Assembly: GCF_004801405.1 (NCBI RefSeq)
Contig: NZ_SSOB01000030.1
Coordinates: 32,302 to 96,301, forward strand
Direction: 5' to 3'
Length of the DNA: 64,000 nucleotides
Source of the DNA: Cohnella fermenti
GTDB lineage: Bacteria > Bacillota > Bacilli > Paenibacillales > Paenibacillaceae
Shown: positions 1-7,599 of the stretch, piece by piece
How the letters are laid out: every line of letters starts with the position of its first letter
How positions within the stretch are numbered: position 1 is the stretch's first letter
Position numbers and translations under genes: made by a program
Notes under the pieces: generated by a model
The model's database searches: none
Seen by the model: the letters and a program-made list of their open reading frames with translations, nothing else
What the model was told of the DNA's origin: nothing

Positions 1-147
1 GTTCCATTCTTCGCGAGGGTAGACGAACAAGCAATTGTCGAGGCCGCGGGTGATGACGAAGTCGGAACCGAGGGCTTCACGGAACTTCGCGGGGATGATA
101 ATTCTGCCTTTATCATCGATTGTATGCTGGAATTCCCCAAGAAACAT
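1..147 (-). CDS. mraZ: Transcriptional regulator MraZ (N-terminal part, cut by window edge)
   Basis: The first 49 codons read MFLGEFQHTIDDKGRIIIP and continue with AKFREALG, which is the start of MraZ, the AbrB-like DNA-binding protein that heads the division and cell-wall (dcw) cluster. The DDKGR and P-AKFRE signatures are intact. ATG at 147 is preceded by a GGAGAGGAG ribosome site. The protein would continue beyond base 1, followed presumably by rsmH and ftsL outside the window. MraZ represses its own operon by binding repeats upstream, and such repeats are visible here. The identification is firm; only the C-terminal two thirds are missing. Confidence 0.95.
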   Translation of the reverse strand, partial: MFLGEFQHTIDDKGRIIIPAKFREALGSDFVITRGLDNCLFVYPREEWN

Positions 148-164
148 CGGCCCGCTTCACTCCT

Positions 165-190
165 CTCCACACTTCACCACTTTCCCCCAC
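165..190 (-). promoter_or_regulatory. MraZ-box repeats
   Basis: On the minus strand three hexamers, GTGGGG, GTGGTG and GTGGAG, follow each other at exactly 10-bp steps (185-190, 175-180, 165-170) just before the mraZ ribosome site. The first two are preceded by AAA, giving AAAGTGG. MraZ proteins are known to bind tandem GTGG-type repeats in front of mraZ, so this is probably the autoregulatory operator. A palindrome-like AAACCATGTGGTTT lies just upstream (194-207). Confidence 0.75.
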
Positions 191-223
191 TTTAAACCAC
201 ATGGTTTGAATTATTCGCCCCAT

Positions 224-254
224 AAAATAAAAATCCTGCTCCAGGAGCAGGATT
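224..254 (-). terminator. Rho-independent terminator after DUF4349 gene
   Basis: On the minus strand AATCCTGCTC pairs with GAGCAGGATT and is followed by TTTTATTTT. It lies downstream of the lipoprotein gene ending at 323 and separates it from mraZ. Confidence 0.85.
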
Positions 255-322
255 CTCGAAAAAATTATTTAAGTTGCTTAAATACCCGAACAATTGTTCT
301 CCACCCATCTTCTATCGTTCTT

Positions 323-1531
323 CTATTCGTCCGTTCTTCGATCGTTCTTCGATTCGTCCTCCCCCTTATCCTCCTCTGGGACAACCGGATAGGCTGGCGA
401 AGCCGTCGGGCCGCCGCTCGCCGCCGCTCCTGCGTTCAGAAGCCTTCTTCTCTGTTCCGCCCGCTCCCTCCGGCTGCCGCGCGAGCGCACGACTCCCCAG
501 ACGATCGGTCCGCCGATCACGATCGCGACTGCCAGCACCGGCAGAACGGCGGCGAGGAACGTCAGCAGCGCCTCCCCGATGTCGCCGAGCACGTTCGCGC
601 TGGAGCGCATCGTATCCGCAAGCTTCGCTCCAAGCGCCTTCTCTTCCTTCTTGTCCGCAGCGGCGTCTTCCCGTTCGATCGTCTGGTACAGGCGAAGGTT
701 AACCGTCGAATAGGCGACATTCTGGTCGATGTACCTCATCCGGCCTTTGATCTGCTCGATCTCCTCCTGCACGCCCCCGAGCTGGCTCGAGAACTTGACG
801 AGGTCGTCCGCCTTCGTCGCCTTGTCCATGAAGGCCAGCAGCCGCGCCTCGACCGCCTGTTTCGCGCTTAAGCGCGACTCGAGGTCGACGTATTCCTCGG
901 ATACGTCGTTGCCTTGCATCTTGCGGTCGAAACCGTCGTTCGGAATGTTCTCGAGCAGCGCGAGGAAGTCGCTCAGCCCTGCGGAAGGAACCTTGATGAC
1001 GTACGTGGAGCCGATCTCGCTGCCGCTCTTCGTGTCGGCGAACTGAACGATGTAACCCCCGCTTTGGAAAATCGCGTTGTTCACCGCCTCCTCGGCTGCG
1101 GTGAAGCTGTCGGCTTTGAGCACAATGTTGGCCGTATAGATCATCTTCCGGTTGTAGCCCGCATTCGCGTCCGCGATCGTGCCGATCGAAGCCCCCGCTC
1201 CGGACGGCAGCACAGTCGGGGCGACGGCGGATGAAGCGGAGTTGGAGGAAGAGCCCTGCAAGGCCATGGACGACTTATCCTCCGACGAAGAGGAGGCGTC
1301 GCCCATCGCTTCGCTGAACTGAACCGCCGTGGAAGCGGAAGACCCTTCCGCGACCGCGGCCGGAGCCTCGCTCGGCGCCGCCTGCTCCTGCATCGGCGCG
1401 GAGGCGCTGTCCCCTCTGTCCGCATCGTCGTTCGCTCCGGAGCAGCCTGCCAGAATCCCGATCAAGAGTGCCAACGCCAGCACCAACGCCAAGCCTTTGC
1501 TCCCCGTCAACCGCACTTCTCTTCTTCGCAT
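323..1531 (-). CDS. DUF4349 domain lipoprotein
   Basis: This is a 402-residue exported protein. The N-terminus is a lipoprotein signal with the lipobox LAGC near residue 30, followed by a Ser/Ala-rich low-complexity linker (about 31-120). The DUF4349 domain spans about 130-330. It has the typical pattern of a conserved strand region (YTANIVLKADSF), then a coiled stretch and SRLSAKQAVEARLLAFMDKA. A transmembrane helix follows near 325-350 (AALLTFLAAVLPVLAVAIVIGG-like) with a basic C-tail. So the protein is likely tethered at both ends, with the domain outside the membrane. No catalytic function is known for DUF4349. The gene stands between ahcY and mraZ, with its own terminator. Confidence 0.85.
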   Translation of the reverse strand: MRRREVRLTGSKGLALVLALALLIGILAGCSGANDDADRGDSASAPMQEQAAPSEAPAAVAEGSSASTAVQFSEAMGDASSSSEDKSSMALQGSSSNSASSAVAPTVLPSGAGASIGTIADANAGYNRKMIYTANIVLKADSFTAAEEAVNNAIFQSGGYIVQFADTKSGSEIGSTYVIKVPSAGLSDFLALLENIPNDGFDRKMQGNDVSEEYVDLESRLSAKQAVEARLLAFMDKATKADDLVKFSSQLGGVQEEIEQIKGRMRYIDQNVAYSTVNLRLYQTIEREDAAADKKEEKALGAKLADTMRSSANVLGDIGEALLTFLAAVLPVLAVAIVIGGPIVWGVVRSRGSRRERAEQRRRLLNAGAAASGGPTASPAYPVVPEEDKGEDESKNDRRTDE

Positions 1532-1618
1532 CTCGAATCCCCCTCGTATCGTTGTCTGTCCCTTCAGACGACGGCGATTGGGGGAATGTTACAGAATTAA
1601 CAACAAAAATCCGGCAAC

Positions 1619-1653
1619 AAAAAAATCCCCCGATTCCGAAGGAACCGAGGGAA
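1619..1653 (-). terminator. Terminator after ahcY
   Basis: On the minus strand a 12-bp stem, TCCCTCGGTTCC paired with GGAATCGGGGGA, has a TTC loop and is followed by seven T. It lies about 55 bp after the ahcY stop. Confidence 0.85.
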
Positions 1654-1707
1654 ACCTGCAAGTTGGATTCGAAGCCGGGCAGAAGACGGATTCGGATTAA
1701 AGATCGA

Positions 1708-2970
1708 TCAATGGGATGCCCAACTGTCGAGGTAAGCCTTCTGAGCATCGCTGAGCGTGTCGATCGAGATGCCGAGCGATTCCAGCTTCGTGCGCGCCAC
1801 TTGCTCATCCAGTTCGTAAGGAACGTTGACGACGGTGTTGCCGATCGATTGATAATTCTCGTTGACGTATCTCAGAGACAGCGCCTGGAGCGCGAACGTC
1901 ATATCCATAATCTCCGCCGGATGGCCGTCGCCCGCCGCGAGGTTCACGAGCCGTCCTTCGGCCAGCACATAAATCTTGCGCCCGTCCTTCAGCACATACT
2001 CTTCGATGTTGCGGCGAACGATGCGCTTCGAGACGGACATCGCCTCAAGCTCCACCAGATTCACCTCGATGTCGAAGTGGCCCGCGTTGGACAGAATCGC
2101 GCCGTCCTTCATGTTCGCGATGTGCGCGCCCGTGATGACGTCGCGGTTGCCGGTTACGGTAACGAAGAAGTCGCCCGCCTTGGCCGCCTCCGCCATCGAC
2201 AGCACCGTGAAGCCGTCCATGTATGCCTCGACCGCCTTGATCGCGTCCACTTCGGTGACGACGACCTGAGCGCCCAGCCCCTTCGCGCGCATCGCGACGC
2301 CCTTGCCGCACCAGCCGTAGCCGTTCACGACAACCGTCTTGCCCGCCACGACCAGGTTGGTCGTCCGGTTGATGCCGTCCCACACCGATTGCCCGGTGCC
2401 GTAGCGGTTATCGAACAGATACTTGCAGTAGGCGTCGTTCACCGCAACCATCGGGAACTGCAGCGAGCCTTCCTTGTCCATCGCCTTCAGGCGAAGGATG
2501 CCGGTTGTCGTCTCTTCGGCGCCGCCGCGCACATTGCCCAGCAGGTCCCGGCGCTCGGTGTGCAGAATCGTCACGAGATCGCCTCCGTCGTCGATGATCA
2601 GGTCCGGCTTCGTCTCGACCGTCTTCACGAGCAGAGCGTGATATTCTTCCGGCGTCGGGTTGTACTTGGCGAAGACGGCGATGCCGTCCTCCACGAGCGC
2701 CGCGCACACATCGTCCTGCGTGGAGAGCGGGTTGCTTCCCGTGATCGCCACCTCGGCGCCGCCGGCTTGCACCACCTTGGCGAGATAAGCGGTCTTCGCT
2801 TCCAGGTGAAGCGAGATCGCGACTCTCAGCCCCTTGAACGGCTGATCGCGTTCGAATTGCTCGCGGATGCGGCGAAGCACCGGCATGTGGGCTTCCACCC
2901 AATCGATCTTAAGCTTGCCTTCCGGCGCGAGGGCCGGGTCCTTGATAACGCTCGTAAGCGAAGTCTTCAC
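1708..2970 (-). CDS. ahcY: Adenosylhomocysteinase (S-adenosylhomocysteine hydrolase)
   Basis: AhcY converts S-adenosylhomocysteine to homocysteine and adenosine, with bound NAD, to remove methyltransferase product inhibition. The 420-residue protein carries the adenosine-site stretch NPLSTQDD, the DDGGDL segment, the GNVRGGAEETTTG segment and the NAD-binding GYGWCGKG motif around residue 210. The C-terminal lysine/tyrosine tail is not conspicuous. GTG at 2970 is chosen as the start because a perfect AGGAGG lies 9 bases upstream; an in-frame ATG at 2991 would overlap the preceding region and lacks a site. The gene is 28 bp after bshC and is probably co-transcribed with it. Many Firmicutes use the Pfs/LuxS route instead, so the presence of AhcY is informative about sulfur metabolism. 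Confidence 0.95.
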   Translation of the reverse strand: MKTSLTSVIKDPALAPEGKLKIDWVEAHMPVLRRIREQFERDQPFKGLRVAISLHLEAKTAYLAKVVQAGGAEVAITGSNPLSTQDDVCAALVEDGIAVFAKYNPTPEEYHALLVKTVETKPDLIIDDGGDLVTILHTERRDLLGNVRGGAEETTTGILRLKAMDKEGSLQFPMVAVNDAYCKYLFDNRYGTGQSVWDGINRTTNLVVAGKTVVVNGYGWCGKGVAMRAKGLGAQVVVTEVDAIKAVEAYMDGFTVLSMAEAAKAGDFFVTVTGNRDVITGAHIANMKDGAILSNAGHFDIEVNLVELEAMSVSKRIVRRNIEEYVLKDGRKIYVLAEGRLVNLAAGDGHPAEIMDMTFALQALSLRYVNENYQSIGNTVVNVPYELDEQVARTKLESLGISIDTLSDAQKAYLDSWASH

Positions 2971-2998
2971 GGTAAATTGCCTCCTATGCAATGGGTCG

Positions 2999-4627
2999 TT
3001 ATTCGGCCAGCCGGTGGCCGCCGAGGGCGTCGAACGGAACGTTCAGCCAGCCCTTCAGCCAATCCGGACCGTACCGGTTCAAGAAGTGCAGCGTGCCGAG
3101 CGCCCGCTCCTGCGGCTTGCCCAGCGGCCAGAGCGAATCCCGCATCCGGTCCCATTGGCGCAGGGAGACGTCGTGCTGCTTCGCGACCGTATCCGCCGCC
3201 CGCTTCTCCAGGTAGGCGATCTGGTCCAGCAGACGCTGCCGGTTGGCAACGCCAAGCTCGCCGAGCGCAGGCTCGATCGCCGTCAGCGTATCGAGCAGAG
3301 GAGCATACAGCCCCTCAAGGCCCGCCCGCGCCTCCGCGAAGCGCTTGTCGAGCTGCCAATCGTCCTGTGCCTCCAGCCATTCGTCCTTCAATCTCTCGCC
3401 GCCGGTCACGATGTCCTCGGCGGTAACTTCGTACTTCGAGAGCAGCTTGCCTACGCCCGGCTCCAGATACGTAAACGACTGGCGGGGAATGAGAATCGGC
3501 AGCTCGAGCGAGAAGCGTTCGAACGCCGGGCGCAGCCCCGCCCAATACGCGAGCTCGGACGGGCCGAGCACCGTGGCGAGCACCGGCAGGACGTATTCCT
3601 GCATCAGCGGCCGGGACAGCGCATTGTTGCTGAGCGTATCCGGAGCTTCCTCCGCCAGGGCGAGCAGTTGCTCGCCCGTGTAGGAGAGAACCTGCTTCTT
3701 GTCCGTGAAGCCGTCTCGCTCCCGGAACAGCAGCAGCCTGCCGCCGTCCGAGTGAACGAACAGGTTCGCGCACCCTTGCGCGGACGGAGCCTGAAGCGAA
3801 TAGCCGAGTCCGCTCACCGAGTCCTCGCCGCGCTTGATCGCCCGCTCCAGCCCTTCGTTATCCTCGATCAGCCTTCGGAACATCGGGCTCTCGAGCTTGC
3901 GAAGCGCAGGATCGTCCGCATCGAGCAGAACGAGTCCCTCGGAGCCGAACCAGTCCGACAGCAGCCTTGCGAACGCCAGCGTCAACGACGGCGAATCCGC
4001 CGAATAGCTGCGCAGCTTGTCGATCAGGCCCGGCTTGAACTCCGTATCGGGCAAGGCGTTCGCCAGCCCGGCGAATGCCGCCTGCCATTGCTCCTCCGAG
4101 AGCGAGGTCCGGCTGACCGAATGCCTCGCTCCTTCCGGGCGATCGAGCCGAACCCGGCGCGGCTTGCCTTCGGGGCCGGCGACATAGAGATGGTTCGCCT
4201 CGTCGAAGTCGTGATCTTCCCCGGCGATCCAGAATACGGGGACGACCTTCCGGCCGAGCAGGCTCTCGGCATGACGAGCCGCCTGAATGACGGCGATCGC
4301 CTTGTAGGCGATCAGCAGGGCGCCTCCGAAGAGGCCGGCCTGCTGGCCGCCGACGACGGCCAGGCTGCCCGGCTCGGCCAGCGCGTCGATCGAACGATCG
4401 ACCGCGGCGCTTGGAAGCAGCCGGGCTTGATAATCTCGAAGAACGGAGGCGAGCTTCGCTTTGTCCGCGCGGCCGCCCTCCGTCCGATCTAATTGTAATG
4501 CGCGTTTCCGCCAGTCTTCGGCGATAGAGGGATGAGAGCCGAACCATTCTCTAAGCTGTGCGTCTCCCTGCCGGTATCGTTCCGCCAGAGCTGGGGAAGA
4601 CAACCCCTGTAAAGGAGTCAAGTTCAT
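2999..4627 (-). CDS. bshC: Putative cysteine ligase BshC (bacillithiol synthesis)
   Basis: BshC adds cysteine to glucosaminyl-malate, the last step in making the thiol bacillithiol. The protein from ATG 4627 is 542 residues, the usual family length. Recognisable features are the N-terminal AERYRQGDAQLREWFGSHP, the nucleotide-binding-like VVGGQQAGLFGGALLIAYKA region (near 90-110) and the IAGEDHDFDEANH motif. ATG 4627 is favoured over 4693 because GGGGGGAC precedes it and the upstream residues do not look like the family. In Bacillus this gene also lies just upstream of mraZ; here ahcY and DUF4349 are interposed. Confidence 0.93.
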   Translation of the reverse strand: MNLTPLQGLSSPALAERYRQGDAQLREWFGSHPSIAEDWRKRALQLDRTEGGRADKAKLASVLRDYQARLLPSAAVDRSIDALAEPGSLAVVGGQQAGLFGGALLIAYKAIAVIQAARHAESLLGRKVVPVFWIAGEDHDFDEANHLYVAGPEGKPRRVRLDRPEGARHSVSRTSLSEEQWQAAFAGLANALPDTEFKPGLIDKLRSYSADSPSLTLAFARLLSDWFGSEGLVLLDADDPALRKLESPMFRRLIEDNEGLERAIKRGEDSVSGLGYSLQAPSAQGCANLFVHSDGGRLLLFRERDGFTDKKQVLSYTGEQLLALAEEAPDTLSNNALSRPLMQEYVLPVLATVLGPSELAYWAGLRPAFERFSLELPILIPRQSFTYLEPGVGKLLSKYEVTAEDIVTGGERLKDEWLEAQDDWQLDKRFAEARAGLEGLYAPLLDTLTAIEPALGELGVANRQRLLDQIAYLEKRAADTVAKQHDVSLRQWDRMRDSLWPLGKPQERALGTLHFLNRYGPDWLKGWLNVPFDALGGHRLAE

Positions 4628-4770
4628 TGCGGAGTCCCCCCGAATTATGTTCATGTCCACTAGATTGTACATGAAGGGGTTCGCAATCGTCAAAGATCAT
4701 CTTCCAATATATACGCTCTTGTCCGCCGGCGTTCGGGCTCCTTGCGCCGAATTGCGGCCTCATGCGGCAA

Positions 4771-4816
4771 GGAGCCGCGCCGATGCCCGCAATATCGCGG
4801 CCTTCGGCACGGCTCC
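4771..4816 (-). terminator. Possible terminator hairpin after DUF3397 gene
   Basis: GGAGCCGTGCCGA and TCGGCGCGGCTCC form a 13-bp stem on the minus strand just past the DUF3397 stop. There is no clear T tract, so termination is uncertain. Confidence 0.4.
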
Positions 4817-4833
4817 AGGGAATAATTCGGCAA

Positions 4834-5232
4834 TCAAGCCGACTTGCCGACGATGCGGATGGAGATGTCGACAATCGTGAGCACCACGTAGAGCACCGTC
4901 GTCATGAAGAACGTCAGCCTCCATACCGCGCGCAACAGCCTGCGGGAATCGACCCGGCCGCGCGCCCGATTCTGCGCTCCCCCGAGCAGGCCGCCCAGAA
5001 TCAGAATAAACAATAATAGAATATAGGGCCCGAAGGAGGTGCCCAGACGATTGAGAAGCATCGAGACACAACCGACGAGGAAGAACGTCGTCACGTCCAT
5101 CGACAGCTTGATGGCCTGATTCCGCTCGTTGCCCCTCCACCTCGCCCAGAAAAAGACGAGAAGAAACGGAATGACCGGAACGATGGCCACGGAAGCATAT
5201 GCGTATACGATCGCATCCCAGATTATGGACAC
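4834..5232 (-). CDS. DUF3397 family membrane protein
   Basis: A 132-residue protein with about four hydrophobic segments: VAIVPVIPFLLVFFW, DVTTFFLVGCVSMLL, GPYILLLFILILGGLLGG and LTFFMTTVLYVVLTI. The size and layout match DUF3397, whose gene is commonly beside bshC or panE in Bacillales. The start is GTG 5232, with GGGGGAGG upstream. The C-terminal half has a basic loop (RARGRVDSRR). It lies 18 bp after panE and is likely co-transcribed. No function is established for the family. Confidence 0.8.
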   Translation of the reverse strand: MSIIWDAIVYAYASVAIVPVIPFLLVFFWARWRGNERNQAIKLSMDVTTFFLVGCVSMLLNRLGTSFGPYILLLFILILGGLLGGAQNRARGRVDSRRLLRAVWRLTFFMTTVLYVVLTIVDISIRIVGKSA

Positions 5233-5250
5233 CGCTGCCTCCCCCTATCC

Positions 5251-6228
5251 CTATCCGCTGAGAATCGCCCTAACCAGATCGGTCACCGTCGCGTTCCGGG
5301 GCGACGGCAACCCTCTCGAGGCGGCGAGGCGCACAACGGCGCCGTTGATCGCCTCGATCTCGGTCTCCCTTCCGTTCCTCACGTCCTGCAGCATCGACGA
5401 TTCGTTCCGGGACGTGCGGGCGCACACGTCGAGCAGCTCTTCCCACAGCTCCGACGCCGCCCCTTCCGTCTCGGGAAGACCGCTGGCATGAAGGATCGTT
5501 CGCGTCTCTTCATGCAGAGCGCGCATAAGCGCCATACGGTCGCCCGTCGCCGCAAGCTCCCCGTTGCGAATCCGGAGCAAGGCGGTCAGCGGGTTTATCA
5601 CCGAGTTGACAAGAAGTTTCCGCAACATTCGTTCTATCATGTTATTCGACAGATAAATGGAGAATCCTGCCGATCCGAGGATGTTTTCTATATCCTTCCG
5701 CCTATCTTCCGTAGGCATTGGGGCATAATCGGCGTTGCCGCCGCCGAAGCGCGGCGCTTGTCCCGCCCAGATGGCGCCGCTTCCCGTATGCCGTACGGCC
5801 GCCGGGCCTTCGCGCAGCGCCCCTTCCGTCGCGGCCGCGGCCAACTGAGGCCGCCCGGGCAGCGCTTCCGCGATCCGTTCGATATGCCCGATCCCGTTGC
5901 AGAAGGAGACGATCGCGGCATCCTGCGCCGTCACGCGGCGCAGCTCCCCGAACAGCGAATCCGATAAGCCGGTCTGCTTCAGCGCGTTCAGCACGATCAG
6001 CCCCTCCTGCCGCGAAGGAGCTTCGCCAAGCGAACAAGCCCGCACGGCCGTCCGCGTCAGCAGGTTCCCGTCCGCATCCTTGAGCGCAAGCCCGTTGTCC
6101 CGCAAGCTTCGCGCCTGCTCCTCGCTTCTTGTCCACACGGTCGCCTCTTGTCCCGAGGCTGCGATCTTGGCCGCGAGCAGAAGGCCGAGCGAGCCTCCTC
6201 CGAGCACCGCCACGGATGTCTTCGCCAT
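5251..6228 (-). CDS. panE: 2-dehydropantoate 2-reductase
   Basis: The protein is predicted to reduce 2-dehydropantoate to pantoate with NADPH in pantothenate and coenzyme A synthesis. The N-terminal Rossmann fold shows VAVLGGGSLGLLLAAKIA. The middle has the family's ALKQTGL (with catalytic Lys) and CNGIGHIE segments. The C-terminal helical domain has RKLLVNSVINPLTALL and the late E-A-ING motif (TEIEAINGAVVRLA). The 325-residue length is normal. RBS GAGAGGAG precedes ATG 6228. Some genomes carry several ApbA/PanE paralogues with other 2-oxoacid substrates, so substrate assignment is by family and by position next to DUF3397-bshC. Confidence 0.88.
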   Translation of the reverse strand: MAKTSVAVLGGGSLGLLLAAKIAASGQEATVWTRSEEQARSLRDNGLALKDADGNLLTRTAVRACSLGEAPSRQEGLIVLNALKQTGLSDSLFGELRRVTAQDAAIVSFCNGIGHIERIAEALPGRPQLAAAATEGALREGPAAVRHTGSGAIWAGQAPRFGGGNADYAPMPTEDRRKDIENILGSAGFSIYLSNNMIERMLRKLLVNSVINPLTALLRIRNGELAATGDRMALMRALHEETRTILHASGLPETEGAASELWEELLDVCARTSRNESSMLQDVRNGRETEIEAINGAVVRLAASRGLPSPRNATVTDLVRAILSG

Positions 6229-6326
6229 AACGCGTTCTCCTCTCTCAAGCGCCCGGGTCGTGCCGGCGCCTGTTGCCCGTCTGCTTCTCCGCTTCTCTCA
6301 TCATAATCGCAGCGCGGAGCCGAAGC

Positions 6327-6377
6327 AAAAAAAAGAAAGGAGCATCCGCCGGCCGCGTGCGGCCCGGGGATGCTCCC
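6327..6377 (-). terminator. Terminator after rsfA-type gene
   Basis: On the minus strand GGAGCATCCCC pairs with the later GGATGCTCC, enclosing a smaller GC-rich stem (GGGCCGC...GCGGCC). It is followed by TTTCTTTTTTTT. Confidence 0.85.
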
Positions 6378-6396
6378 TCCCTCTTCTTCCGGCAAG

Positions 6397-7050
6397 CTAT
6401 TCGATTCGTTCCAGATTGCCGTTCGCGTCCATCTTGAAGCGAGTTTTCTCTTCCTCCGGCTCCTCGGCGAGGAACGCCAGCCTGCGGGCTCGATCCATAA
6501 TCTTGATCAGAGCCTTGTAATCGTCGTTCACGACGCGATAATCGGTCTGAACCTCGCTTACTTCCTTCGAGAGACGATTGTTCACTTCCCTCAACTCCGC
6601 AAGCTGTTCGTCCTTTTCTCGCAGCTCCTTTTCCAACACCCGCACTTGCCGAGTCAATTCCTGGATCGAATTCTTCCATTGGCGCAAGTAGCGAATAACC
6701 GCTTCCATAGACAAAGAATCCGCAGTAACCAATTCGGATTTGGATGAATCCGTCTCTTCTTCCGGAAGCCGCTCCGTGATCGTATTCGCCAAGGAAGACG
6801 CGAGGCCTTGCTTCTTGAGATAATTACGCTTCTGCCGCTGTTGCTTCGCCATCCCGATCGCTTCGTCGTAACGCTTGCGGACAAAGCTGTTCCACCTGAA
6901 CCCGCAAGCGGCAGACGTACGGGCGATTCGTTGGCCGACTTCCTCGAACGCCGCGAGCTGCGTGCTTCCTTCCCGAATATGCCTCAGTGTCACTTCGGCC
7001 AGAATCAAATCGTCGTCTGGGCTCCATGCATCCTGCCTGACAGCCGTCAT
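6397..7050 (-). CDS. RsfA-family transcriptional regulator (prespore-type)
   Basis: A 217-residue cytoplasmic protein. Residues 1-60 form a Myb/SANT-like DNA-binding domain (DAWSPDDDLILAEVTLRHIREG, then CGFRWNSFVRKRY) typical of RsfA/YlbO, a regulator acting under sigma-F or sigma-E in sporulation. Residues about 105-190 are a long coiled coil (MEAVIRYLRQWKNSIQELTRQ onward). ATG 7050 follows GAGGAGGGAAT. In Bacillus subtilis ylbO is also a close upstream neighbour of panE, which supports orthology. It implies a spore-forming host. Confidence 0.88.
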   Translation of the reverse strand: MTAVRQDAWSPDDDLILAEVTLRHIREGSTQLAAFEEVGQRIARTSAACGFRWNSFVRKRYDEAIGMAKQQRQKRNYLKKQGLASSLANTITERLPEEETDSSKSELVTADSLSMEAVIRYLRQWKNSIQELTRQVRVLEKELREKDEQLAELREVNNRLSKEVSEVQTDYRVVNDDYKALIKIMDRARRLAFLAEEPEEEKTRFKMDANGNLERIE

Positions 7051-7283
7051 GCCTTTATTCCCTCCTCGTCAAGGATGAAGATCATTCGTCGTTATTGGTG
7101 TTTTATTCATTTCTATGCCCGTAGTAGAGTTCATAGAATCTATCGGTTACTTCTATGTATATCCATTTTCCGCGCGGGTATACCTCTCATGGAATCGACA
7201 CGGACGCCCATGAATAAAAAGGCGAAAAAATAGGAACCTTGAAGCCATGGACGAAAAGTTTGCCAATTCGTCACTTCTTCCGG

Positions 7284-7313
7284 TTTACACTATGCTGGGC
7301 AAGCAGGTATAAT
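7284..7313 (+). promoter_or_regulatory. Sigma-A type promoter for DUF2626 gene
   Basis: TTTACA (7284-7289) and TATAAT (7308-7313) are separated by 18 bp, about 40 bp ahead of the start codon at 7355. The rest of 7051-7354 holds no other recognisable gene. Confidence 0.7.
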
Positions 7314-7354
7314 ATGCATGAGTAAACGGGGTTAGACAGAGAGGAGATCGCGCT

Positions 7355-7591
7355 ATGGCACGCATGTTCCGGGTATTGGGACTCTTTACGCTGCTAATCG
7401 CTTTGATGTCGTTCGCGGGCGATATGTGGGAGATGGCATTGCTGTTCTTCATTCAATCGGCAGTGTTCTTCTTGTTCGGGTATCTGAATTTCACGGAGAA
7501 GACCTACATTTACATGTTCTGGGGCTACATGGTCCTCGCCTTCCTCGGATTCACGTATTGGAGCGTTTTCGAGATGGGACTGCCCGCTTAA
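7355..7591 (+). CDS. DUF2626 family small membrane protein
   Basis: A 78-residue protein starting MARMFRVLGLFTLLIALMSF, with three hydrophobic segments and the FTEKTYIYMFWGYM motif seen in the DUF2626 family of Bacillales. GAGGAG lies 8 bases before ATG 7355. It is a single-gene transcript with its own promoter. Its natural terminator has been pushed nearly 1.9 kb away by the group II intron inserted 8 bp after the stop codon. Function unknown. Confidence 0.85.
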   Translation: MARMFRVLGLFTLLIALMSFAGDMWEMALLFFIQSAVFFLFGYLNFTEKTYIYMFWGYMVLAFLGFTYWSVFEMGLPA

Positions 7592-7599
7592 TACGAACA

